A stretch of 31,050 bases of DNA from Pseudomonadota bacterium (lineage in GTDB: Bacteria > Myxococcota_A > Polyangia > Polyangiales > Polyangiaceae). Location of the stretch: the NCBI GenBank assembly GCA_023423895.1, contig JAFAER010000140.1, positions 1-31,050 of the forward strand. The letters are read 5' to 3'. The notes below the pieces were generated by a model. The model had not been told where the DNA came from. It saw only the letters and a list, made by a program, of their open reading frames with translations, and searched no databases. Positions 1 through 6,836 of the stretch are shown piece after piece. Positions within the stretch are counted from its first letter, which is position 1. Every line of letters starts with the position of its first letter. A program made the position numbers and the translations under genes.

Positions 1-69
1 CGCTCGCTGGGTGATTTTTCGAGTGAGCCCTTGATCGCGGACGTGCCGTCCCCATGTTGGAGCAAGTGA
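1..69 (+). other. possible 3' end of an upstream plus-strand gene
   Basis: Frame 1 is open from the window edge to a TGA at 67-69, about 75 bases before a strong plus-strand terminator. This would fit the last 22 codons of a gene that starts outside the window. The stretch is too short to judge by codon use or homology, and frame 2 is also open to a stop at 32-34. The only firm inference is that a plus-strand transcript enters from the left, because the terminator at 145-181 needs one. Confidence 0.2.
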
Positions 70-144
70 TTGGCGCGCCGACGGCGCCTCTCGAAAAGCT
101 CGGGTTCTGCGCGAGCCCCCTCCCCCCGAACGCGCAGGCCCTCC

Positions 145-181
145 GTGCCCAGGTGGTCAGGCCGCCTGGGCACTTTTTTTT
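145..181 (+). terminator. strong intrinsic (Rho-independent) terminator
   Basis: A perfect nine-base arm GTGCCCAGG (145-153) pairs with CCTGGGCAC (165-173). Three more pairs, one of them G-T, close a five-base loop. Eight T residues (174-181) follow directly. The T-run is on the plus strand only, so it ends a transcript entering from the left and not the minus-strand porin operon. It is the only hairpin in the window with a classical U-tract. Confidence 0.9.
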
Positions 182-219
182 GCTCGCGCGCCTGTCTTCG
201 ACGCGCCCACGTCGATCGT

Positions 220-1398
220 TCAGAACGAGCCGGCGAGCGCGGCATGCATGCCGAGATCGACCTTGCGCCCGGAGATGATCTCGCGATCGCTGAAGTCCCA
301 GAGCTCCGTCGAGAACTTCAGGCGGAGCCCACGCTCGATCGCGTAGGCGGTGCCGATCGTGTAGCGGATGACGGAGCTGCGACGTGAGAGCTCGCTCGCG
401 GCCTCGAGATTGCCGACGCGGTACATGCCGTCGACGCGACCGATGAGATCGAGCTCGGAGGTCAGCGCTTGTTCGATCTCTGCATACGCGCCGTGCTTCA
501 TGAAGAAGTCGCCGCGCGCGTCGGGGACGATGTACTTGAAGACGGTCCGGTCCGTCGTGTCGAACGTCGTCCTTCGCGCGAGGTACTCCACCCGGATGTT
601 CGTGCGGTCGAACCGCATCGACAGGTCCGCTCCATAGATGAGGTAGGTCTCGCGATTCTCGGGATCGTAGGTGCCGAACATCCCGCTTGCTCCGAGCGTC
701 ACGTCGCTGGTGTCACCCAGCCTGTACGTGAGCGCCGCGCGACCGCCGACCGTGGGCCGTCCGTTGTTGTCGACGTAGTACGTGATCGGGCTTCGCGAGA
801 GCTTGAAGTCGATGTCGAGCGGACGCGCATCGGCCTTGAAGCCCGTGACGGCGTACACGGCGTAGTCGAGCTGCACCGACTGGCCGATGAACTTCGAGCC
901 GTTGATCTCGAGGCCGTTGTCCGGGAACGGGCTCGGCAACACGCTCATGTTCCACTGGCGCAGCCGCAACATCCGCCCCATGTCGTAAGGCAGCGGCTTG
1001 TCACTCAAGCGGTGATTCGCCGGGTCGTGACGCAGGTTGAAGGCGCCGAAGCTCGGGCTGAAGCGACCGACGCGGAAGTTGAGCTCGTCGGCGAGGCGGA
1101 TGTCGAAGTACATCATGTCCGCTTCGAAGCCGTGGCAGCCGTAGCAGACCTTCATGTTCGCGGAGACCTTCTCCGAGAAGTCGACGGCGAGCTTGCCCGC
1201 GAACTCCATCGTGAAGCCGTCGATCGCGCGCGGGAACGTCTTCACGTCCTTCGTCGTCGGCACGAAGTGGTAGTCGAGCTGCGCGGAGCCGGCGAAGTTC
1301 CTCTCGAGCGCGCGGGCTGGCTCGGCGAGCGCCGCGAGTGCCGCGAGGAGGACGAGAGCGGCCGCGACGAGAGGTCCGATGCGGAGGCCGAAGATCAT
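220..1398 (-). CDS. outer-membrane beta-barrel (porin-like) protein with a CxxCH haem-binding motif
   Basis: 392 residues. A signal peptide (hydrophobic stretch about 9-25, then EPARA) is followed by alternating polar/hydrophobic strands, and the last residue is Phe, as is typical of barrels assembled by Bam. The pattern around RVGRFSPSFGAF resembles the 'VGxFxPxFG' segment of phosphate-selective-type porins. Residues 85-89 read CYGCH, a complete c-type haem attachment motif, which is unusual inside a porin. It is the last gene of a minus-strand operon. Its ATG overlaps the stop of the preceding cytochrome gene as ATGA, so the two are probably translationally coupled. I infer an outer-membrane conduit or substrate porin working with the two upstream cytochromes. 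It differs from Cyc2-type cytochrome-porins, whose haem motif sits nearer the mature N-terminus. The barrel is secure; haem attachment is a prediction. Confidence 0.8.
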   Translation of the reverse strand: MIFGLRIGPLVAAALVLLAALAALAEPARALERNFAGSAQLDYHFVPTTKDVKTFPRAIDGFTMEFAGKLAVDFSEKVSANMKVCYGCHGFEADMMYFDIRLADELNFRVGRFSPSFGAFNLRHDPANHRLSDKPLPYDMGRMLRLRQWNMSVLPSPFPDNGLEINGSKFIGQSVQLDYAVYAVTGFKADARPLDIDFKLSRSPITYYVDNNGRPTVGGRAALTYRLGDTSDVTLGASGMFGTYDPENRETYLIYGADLSMRFDRTNIRVEYLARRTTFDTTDRTVFKYIVPDARGDFFMKHGAYAEIEQALTSELDLIGRVDGMYRVGNLEAASELSRRSSVIRYTIGTAYAIERGLRLKFSTELWDFSDREIISGRKVDLGMHAALAGSF

Positions 1399-1868
1399 CC
1401 GCCGTCACCTTTCATGGTCGGCGCAGGCGCAACGTCGCTCGCTCCGGGATCGATGCTCGTGGCTGCGGAAGCATCCAGCACCGGAGACGGCGGTGGGGGC
1501 GGCGCCTTGCGCTCCGCTTCTTTCTGCCGGAGATCGGCTGCGTAGAAGCGGAGGAACCGGAGGATGCGGTCTTGATCCTCGTACGAGATCCCGCTCCCTG
1601 GCTGGCGTCGCATGCGATTGACGTACATGACCCACTGCGCATCGTCGGTGATGCCGGAGGTGAGCGGGCGAGCGAGCGAATGACACTTCGAACAGCGACG
1701 CGCGAAGACGTCGTAGTCACCGCGGATCTCTTCGGGGAGCTTGCTCGCGTCGAGCCCCTCCGCCCGCGAGCCCGCGCATGCGAACACGGCCAACGCGCCC
1801 GTGCCTGCGAGCACTGCGGTCGCGACCGAGCGCGCGACGCGGCCTCGAAGGGTCGACGCGCCGCTCAT
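1395..1868 (-). CDS. small lipoprotein c-type cytochrome (monohaem)
   Basis: 157 residues from ATG 1868. That start overlaps the stop of the upstream cytochrome gene as ATGA; a longer in-frame reading back to 2009 would run into that gene and lacks a signal at its N-terminus. A hydrophobic signal ends in VFAC, a passable lipobox, with Cys31 as the lipidated residue. CSKCH at 59-63 is the haem attachment site. The Met residues of MYVNRMRRQ (81-89) are possible distal ligands. A Pro/Ala-rich tail follows from about residue 120. The short domain after the motif, ending in a helix with DRILRFLRFYA, is typical of small class I cytochromes. It lies between another cytochrome gene and the haem-motif porin gene, with four-base overlaps on both sides, which argues that the three products act together at the cell envelope. 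Confidence 0.82.
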   Translation of the reverse strand: MSGASTLRGRVARSVATAVLAGTGALAVFACAGSRAEGLDASKLPEEIRGDYDVFARRCSKCHSLARPLTSGITDDAQWVMYVNRMRRQPGSGISYEDQDRILRFLRFYAADLRQKEAERKAPPPPPSPVLDASAATSIDPGASDVAPAPTMKGDGG

Positions 1869-2377
1869 TCCTCGTCGGCTCCTTGAGCGCCCTCGGCGAT
1901 CCAATCGATGACGAGCTGGATCTTCGCTGGCTCCCAGAACGGGCCGCCTCTCGGCATGCGAGCGTCGCCGAACGTTCCCTGGAGCTTCTGGACGAGCGCC
2001 GAGCTGCACGGTTTACCAGGGACGACGATGCGGTCGGGCGGCGTGTTCCGGCCCCCGAGCCGGATCGTGCGCAGCGTCTCGAGATTGAGGTTCGTCTGGA
2101 GGAATCCCTCGCGCGATCCGGACGAGTCGCCCGCGTAGTGGCAGCCCTTGCAGCCCCTCGTGCCCTCGACGGCGCCGTTCATGAGCGGCCGGATGTCGGT
2201 CGCGAACACGACGGGCTTCGCCGGATCGGAGTCGACGTCGACGCACGCCATGCGCAGCTCGCCCGTCTGGGGGTCGAGCTCGTCGCAGCCGACACCGCCG
2301 ACACCGGACGCGACGAGCAACGCGAAGAACGCGGTTCGTGCTGCGCCGAAGTGTCCCACCACGTCGGGATGTAACAC
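1865..2377 (-). CDS. lipoprotein c-type cytochrome (monohaem)
   Basis: 170 residues if the GTG at 2377 is used. GTG codons at 2362 and 2359 are alternatives, and TTACAT at 2374-2369 lies six bases before the 2362 GTG, so a shorter protein from a local promoter is possible. The signal peptide ends in VGGVGC (Cys31, lipidation). CKGCH at 76-80 binds haem, and Met141 in ARMPRGGP is a good distal ligand: the 'MP.GG' context is typical of cytochrome c domains, as is the closing helix IQLVIDWIAEGA. Its stop overlaps the next cytochrome start (ATGA). The kinase gene ends 34 bases upstream on the same strand, so the kinase may belong to the same transcript. Confidence 0.85.
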   Translation of the reverse strand: MLHPDVVGHFGAARTAFFALLVASGVGGVGCDELDPQTGELRMACVDVDSDPAKPVVFATDIRPLMNGAVEGTRGCKGCHYAGDSSGSREGFLQTNLNLETLRTIRLGGRNTPPDRIVVPGKPCSSALVQKLQGTFGDARMPRGGPFWEPAKIQLVIDWIAEGAQGADEE

Positions 2378-2395
2378 AGGGTTGGGCTAGGTTGG

Positions 2396-2408
2396 GGGGC
2401 TTCGCCCC
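2396..2408 (-). terminator. short GC hairpin between the kinase and cytochrome genes
   Basis: GGGGC and GCCCC face each other across a three-base loop, starting four bases past the kinase stop. There is no U-tract after it on the minus strand. It could attenuate read-through from the kinase gene into the cytochrome genes rather than fully stop it. The five-pair stem is short, so this may be chance in GC-rich DNA. Confidence 0.25.
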
Positions 2409-2411
2409 GAC

Positions 2412-4352
2412 TCACTCGCACGAGAACGTCACGGGGACCTCGAATTCGGGATCGCCGGTGACGTCGCCGCTCTTGAAGCTGACGCTCGACGTCTTGCCTG
2501 CCGTCGACTCCAAGCACTGCGCGAGCGCAGGCGTACAGCCGGTGCAGGTCGCGCCGCGGAAGGCCTTGTTGTCGTTGAAGCGGATCCGGACGGTGGCGCT
2601 CAGCGGCCCGGCCAGCCGCTCTTTGATCGACGACCTCGCGCAGCTCGACCATGCGCTGTCGGTTCCGCGAAGCGTCAGGTCCTTCACGCTGTACCCGCTG
2701 ACCGAGCGCGGAGCGCCGAGGGTCGCGCGGCACGTCGCCGGATTGAAGGCAGGTGCAGGTGCAGGAGAAGGCGCGGGCGCGAGCGGAGCGGGCTCGGTCT
2801 TCGCCGTCGGAGTCGACGTCGGATGCGGGTCCGGCGACGGCGCAGGCAACGGGTCGTGGTCGTGCGGCGTCTCGTGAGACGTCGGCGCGGGGGCCGTCTT
2901 CGAATCCGGTGACGCCTTCGGCACGGGCAGCGGCGGCGGGACCGGTTGCGGCGCGTGTTTGGCCGCCTTCGAATCGACCGCGTGCGACGACGGCGCGAGC
3001 GCGTTCGCCGATACCGACGGCGACGGCGCCTGCGGAACCGCAGACGCCTTGGGATCGGGCTTGGACGTCGTCGCGGTCGTCGCGGCCGGTGAGATCGACG
3101 TCACCTTGGGCTCGGCCGTCGTCGGCTCCTCGCCGTTCTGCGCAAGCACGGCGCCCACGCCGCCGAGGACGAGAACGCCCAATATCGCGGCGACGAACAC
3201 CGGCGCGCGGGAGCGCTTCTCTTCGGACGCGGTGAGCGCCGCGACGAGCGGCGTCGCTTTGCTCGTTCCGACGGACATGCCGAGCGTCGGCGCGGAGGAA
3301 GGAAGCGCCTCCGGCGCTGCCGAAGACAGTCGGCTCGGAGGAGAGCTCATGCCTCCCGAGCTCGCGGAGCCGCCGTTCGCCGTCGGGACGTTCCGATCGG
3401 ACGCGACGTCGACGGCGGTGACGGCATTCGCTCCGATCGGCAGGGGCCGGCCCTCGATCGCAGCCTTCATCGCGGCGCGCATCTCGCGCGCCGACTGCCA
3501 TCGCTCCTCTTTCGGCTTCGCGAGCGCGCGCACACACACGGCCTCGAGGCCCGGATGTACGCCGGCGTAGATCGTCCGCGGCGGTTCGGGCGGCTCGGTG
3601 ATGTGCTTGAGCACGACGGCCAACGCCGTGTCCGCGAGGAACGGCGTCCTGCCGGTGAGCAGCTGGTAGAGGATGATCCCCATCGAGTAGAGATCGGAGC
3701 GCGCGTCGATCTTCTCGCCTCGCGCCTGCTCGGGCGACATGTACTCGGGCGTGCCGACCACGAGCCCCGCGGTCGTGACCTTCGCGCCAGCGGTCCTCGG
3801 AGCAGCGTCCGGCAGAGCGTCGTCGTCCTTCTCGGTGATCTTGGCGATCCCGAAATCGCAGACCTTGACGACGTCGTTGCCTTCGTCGTCCTTGCGATTG
3901 AGGATCATGATGTTCTCGGGCTTCAGGTCGCGGTGGATGACGCCCATCTCGTGAGCGACCGCGATGGCGCTGAGCGCCTTCATCATGATGTCGGCGATGC
4001 GTGCGTCCGAGAGGGGCCAGTCCTCGTGGATGACCTTGTAGAGGTCGCGACCCTCGAGGTACTCCATCGCGATGTAGAGGAGGCCGTCCGGCTCCTCTCC
4101 GAACTCGATGACGCGCATCGAGTTGGGATGATCCAGGCGGCTCGCCGCACGCGCCTCGCGGTGGAAGCGGCTCACGAAGGCGGGATCCACCGCGACGGCG
4201 GGATGCATCACCTTGAGGGCGACCGTCCGGTCGAGCCTCTCGTCCCGGGCGCGATAGATGGCGCCCATCGATCCGCCGCCGAGGAACTGCTCGACCACGA
4301 ACTTTCCGGCCACGCGCCTGCCGATGAGAGCGGGGTCGGCCGCTTCCGTCAT
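2412..4352 (-). CDS. transmembrane Ser/Thr protein kinase (PknB-like) with an extracytoplasmic AgmX/TonB-C-like tail
   Basis: 646 residues from ATG 4352. The in-frame ATG at 4364 is the alternative, but it lies inside a TATGAT hexamer. The kinase domain spans about 11-290: glycine loop LGGGSMG (24-30), Lys47 in VALK, HRDLKPEN (140-147), DFG (166-168), and GTPEYMSPEQ in the activation segment. All catalytic residues are present, so it should be active. A linker follows, then one membrane helix (383-405), then a long Pro/Ala/Ser/Lys-rich stretch. The terminal domain (540-646) has Cys 541, 571, 603, 606, 613 and 645, and resembles the C-terminal part of the lipoprotein at 11630-12172. The tail probably senses something in the periplasm. 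The cytochrome operon lies 34 bases downstream on the same strand, suggesting that the kinase monitors or controls it; this is inference from position. Confidence 0.93.
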   Translation of the reverse strand: MTEAADPALIGRRVAGKFVVEQFLGGGSMGAIYRARDERLDRTVALKVMHPAVAVDPAFVSRFHREARAASRLDHPNSMRVIEFGEEPDGLLYIAMEYLEGRDLYKVIHEDWPLSDARIADIMMKALSAIAVAHEMGVIHRDLKPENIMILNRKDDEGNDVVKVCDFGIAKITEKDDDALPDAAPRTAGAKVTTAGLVVGTPEYMSPEQARGEKIDARSDLYSMGIILYQLLTGRTPFLADTALAVVLKHITEPPEPPRTIYAGVHPGLEAVCVRALAKPKEERWQSAREMRAAMKAAIEGRPLPIGANAVTAVDVASDRNVPTANGGSASSGGMSSPPSRLSSAAPEALPSSAPTLGMSVGTSKATPLVAALTASEEKRSRAPVFVAAILGVLVLGGVGAVLAQNGEEPTTAEPKVTSISPAATTATTSKPDPKASAVPQAPSPSVSANALAPSSHAVDSKAAKHAPQPVPPPLPVPKASPDSKTAPAPTSHETPHDHDPLPAPSPDPHPTSTPTAKTEPAPLAPAPSPAPAPAFNPATCRATLGAPRSVSGYSVKDLTLRGTDSAWSSCARSSIKERLAGPLSATVRIRFNDNKAFRGATCTGCTPALAQCLESTAGKTSSVSFKSGDVTGDPEFEVPVTFSCE

Positions 4353-4359
4353 GGTCCGA

Positions 4360-4365
4360 ATCATA
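4360..4365 (-). promoter_or_regulatory. candidate -10 element (TATGAT) for the kinase gene, leaderless
   Basis: On the minus strand TATGAT is followed by seven bases (TCGGACC) and then ATG 4352. A -10 at this distance would start transcription at or next to the A of the ATG. No good -35 is visible. The same arrangement recurs before other genes in this window. Confidence 0.45.
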
Positions 4366-4411
4366 GCCTCATTTTCGTTGAGCCCGCCGCAGCCGTTCGC
4401 GCCGCACGTGC

Positions 4412-4449
4412 GAAGCGAGGGAAGCGAGGGAAGCGAGGGAGAAGCGACG
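4412..4449. repeat. 9-bp tandem repeat GAAGCGAGG, three perfect copies plus one degenerate
   Basis: Perfect units lie at 4412-4420, 4421-4429 and 4430-4438. After a two-base offset GAAGCGACG follows (4441-4449). It sits in the divergent region between the kinase gene and the fused E1 gene. Nine bases is close to one helical turn, so it could be a protein-binding array, but slipped-strand expansion is just as likely. Confidence 0.85.
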
Positions 4450-4510
4450 GAAGCATGAGCACGCCCGTGCCCACGCCGCTCGCGTCCAGATGCCATGCTA
4501 GACAGGGCGA

Positions 4511-6784
4511 ATGCCTCTCACCCGTGCTCGGCGCTCGATCGAACGGTTGCGCTCGCTCGCCGACGGGACGCTGCGCTTGCACGCCCCGCGCCTGACGCTC
4601 GCTCCCGCGTTGGCGCGCGAGCTCTTCGAGTCGCAGCTGTACTGCCGGATCACAGACATCGAGGCTCACGAGCTACGGGCCCGGAACCAGGGCTTCTACA
4701 CGATCTGCAGCGCGGGTCACGAAGGCAATGTCGCCCTCGGAGCGCTGACACGAACGACGGATCCTGCGCTCGTCCATTACCGGAGCGGCGCATTCTTTCT
4801 CGCCCGCGCACGGCAGACATCGCTCTCTCACGAGGACCCGCCCGGCGTCATGGAGCTCTTGCTGTCGCTCGCAGCGTCCGCCGACGATCCCATCTCCGGC
4901 GGGCGTCACAAGGTCTTCGGCAGCATCCAGTGGGGAGTCCCACCGCAGACGAGCACGATCGCGTCGCATCTGCCGAAGGCGGTCGGGATGGCGCTCGCCA
5001 TCGATCGTGCGCGCAAGCTCGGGCTCTCGACGGGCGACGGCCTTCCTCCTCGCGAGGGCGCGCTCGCGACGATGCGTGACTCGATCGTGCTCTGCACGTT
5101 CGGCGACGCCTCGCTGAACCACTCGACCGCCCAGGGCGCGATCAACGCCGCGTCGTGGGCGGCGTATCAGCGCGTGCCCGTCCCCGTCCTCTTCGTCTGC
5201 GAGGACAACGGGATCGGCGTGTCCGTTCGAACCCCCGCCGGCTGGGTCGCGGCGCGCATGCGCGGCATGCCGGAGATGACCTACATCGCGGCCGACGGAC
5301 GCGACCTCTCGGCAACGTACGACGCGACGCGCGATGCGATCGTCACGTGCCGGGAGAAGCGCAAGCCGGTGTTCCTTCACCTCGCCTGCGAGCGCGTCTG
5401 GGGACACGCGGGAAGCGACGCGGACAGCGAGTACCGACAGCGCGAAGAGATCGCGCGCGCCGAAGACAACGATCCCGTGCTCCTCACCGCGCAGTCGCTG
5501 CTCGATCACGGGGTGCTCACCAGCGCCGAGCTCCGCGAGCAGGTGGACCACGCACTGGCGACGGTGGCCGCGCTCTCACGCGAGGCGATCGAGCGTCCGA
5601 AGCTCCGCACGCGCGCCGAGGTCATGGAGCCGATCGCGCCGTCGCGACCGAGCCTCGTCGCCGAGGAAGCTCGCCGTGCCGGATATGCAGAGCCGCCGCC
5701 GGAGGCCGAGAAGCCGAAGCCGCTCGGCCACGCGATCCGGATGGGCCTCGCCGATCTGATGCGCAAGTACGGCGAGATGATCGTCTTCGGCGAAGACGTG
5801 GCGGAGAAGGGCGGCGTTTACGGCGTGACCGTCGGACTCTGGAAGACCTTCGGTGCCGGCCGCGTGTTCAACACGCTCCTCGACGAGCAGACGATCCTCG
5901 GGCTCGCCATCGGCGCCGCGCAGGTGGGGCTCCTGCCCGTGCCCGAAATCCAGTTCCTCGCCTACCTTCACAATGCCGAGGATCAGCTTCGCGGTGAGGC
6001 GTCGACCCTCTCCTTCTTCTCGCGCGGTCAGCTGAAGAACCCGATGGTCGTGCGCATCGCCGGGCTCGGCTATCAGAAGGGGTTCGGCGGTCACTTCCAC
6101 AACGACGACAGCCTCGCGGTCCTTCGCGATCTGCCCGGCGTGATCGTCGCGGTCCCGTCGCGTGGAGACGACGCGGTGAAGATGCTCCGCACGCTGTTCG
6201 CCGCAGCCGTGGTCGACGGACGCGTCTCGACGTTCGTCGAGCCGATCGCGCTCTATCACACGCGGGACCTCTTTCCGGGCGACGGCGCATGGAGCTTCCC
6301 GCTGCCTTCGCAGGGAGAAGCGATCGACATCGGTGAGGTCGGCGTCTACGAGCCGCCGACGAGAGCGGGCGATCGGGAGCTCGTCGTGTTCACGTACGGC
6401 AACGGGGTCCCGATGGCGCTGCGGGCCGCGCGGACGCTCGCCAGCCACGACGTTCACGTACGGGTCATCGATCTCCGCTGGATCGCCCCGCTTCCGGTCG
6501 AAGCCATCGAGCAACACGCGCGCGATGCTGCCGCGATCCTCGTGGTCGACGAGTGCCGGCGGTCCGGCAACGTCTCGGAGGCGATCGCGGCAGTGCTCGC
6601 GGACGACGCTGGTCTGCGCGCCAAGCCCTTCGCGCGCGTGACGTCCGCGGACTCGTTCATTCCGCTGGCCGAGGCCGCGAACCTCGTCCTCATGCAGGAA
6701 GAAGAGATCGTCCAGACCGCGCTCGCGATCGCGCCGCACGACCGGAAGCCACTCCCCGTCGCCGTCGAATCGCGACTCTCCTGA
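4511..6784 (+). CDS. fused 2-oxoacid dehydrogenase E1 (alpha + beta), thiamine-diphosphate dependent
   Basis: 757 residues joining both E1 subunits in one chain. The alpha part (about 30-370) has the thiamine-diphosphate motif, GDASLN at 198-203 and DN at 232-233; Ala replaces the usual third Gly. The beta part begins near residue 400 and carries IVFGEDVAEKGGVYGVT, the conserved transketolase-pyrimidine signature, and ends with a transketolase C-terminal domain (VFTYGNGVPMALRAA... VIDLRWIAPLP). The closest families are branched-chain (2-oxoisovalerate) and related dehydrogenases, which decarboxylate a 2-oxoacid and pass the acyl group to an E2 lipoyl protein. Substrate cannot be fixed from the sequence. 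No E2 or E3 gene is adjacent, so its partners must be encoded elsewhere. The start at 4511 has AGGG four bases upstream and fits the divergent kinase gene. Confidence 0.9.
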   Translation: MPLTRARRSIERLRSLADGTLRLHAPRLTLAPALARELFESQLYCRITDIEAHELRARNQGFYTICSAGHEGNVALGALTRTTDPALVHYRSGAFFLARARQTSLSHEDPPGVMELLLSLAASADDPISGGRHKVFGSIQWGVPPQTSTIASHLPKAVGMALAIDRARKLGLSTGDGLPPREGALATMRDSIVLCTFGDASLNHSTAQGAINAASWAAYQRVPVPVLFVCEDNGIGVSVRTPAGWVAARMRGMPEMTYIAADGRDLSATYDATRDAIVTCREKRKPVFLHLACERVWGHAGSDADSEYRQREEIARAEDNDPVLLTAQSLLDHGVLTSAELREQVDHALATVAALSREAIERPKLRTRAEVMEPIAPSRPSLVAEEARRAGYAEPPPEAEKPKPLGHAIRMGLADLMRKYGEMIVFGEDVAEKGGVYGVTVGLWKTFGAGRVFNTLLDEQTILGLAIGAAQVGLLPVPEIQFLAYLHNAEDQLRGEASTLSFFSRGQLKNPMVVRIAGLGYQKGFGGHFHNDDSLAVLRDLPGVIVAVPSRGDDAVKMLRTLFAAAVVDGRVSTFVEPIALYHTRDLFPGDGAWSFPLPSQGEAIDIGEVGVYEPPTRAGDRELVVFTYGNGVPMALRAARTLASHDVHVRVIDLRWIAPLPVEAIEQHARDAAAILVVDECRRSGNVSEAIAAVLADDAGLRAKPFARVTSADSFIPLAEAANLVLMQEEEIVQTALAIAPHDRKPLPVAVESRLS

Positions 6785-6798
6785 CGCGACCACGCGTC
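6783..6798 (+). terminator. hairpin overlapping the E1 stop codon, possible terminator
   Basis: GACGCG (6783-6788) pairs with CGCGTC (6793-6798) around ACCA, overlapping the TGA at 6782-6784. It sits in the 52-base gap between convergent genes. There is no U-tract, and the stem is only six pairs. Confidence 0.25.
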
Positions 6799-6836
6799 GT
6801 GTTTGGCGTGCTTCGGCAGGGGCGGGAGGGCGGTCG

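Noticed and set aside
1..144. small RNA before the terminator at 145
   Set aside because: I looked for SRP RNA, tmRNA and 6S RNA features and found none. A coding-gene tail explains the terminator equally well.
54..387. two short plus-strand frames near the left edge
   Set aside because: They run through the terminator hairpin and into the porin gene on the opposite strand. Their translations are Arg/Pro-rich without any motif.
2179..3537. 452-residue minus-strand frame in the kinase gene region
   Set aside because: It overlaps the kinase tail and cytochrome gene in another frame of the same strand. The kinase frame has all catalytic motifs; this one has none.
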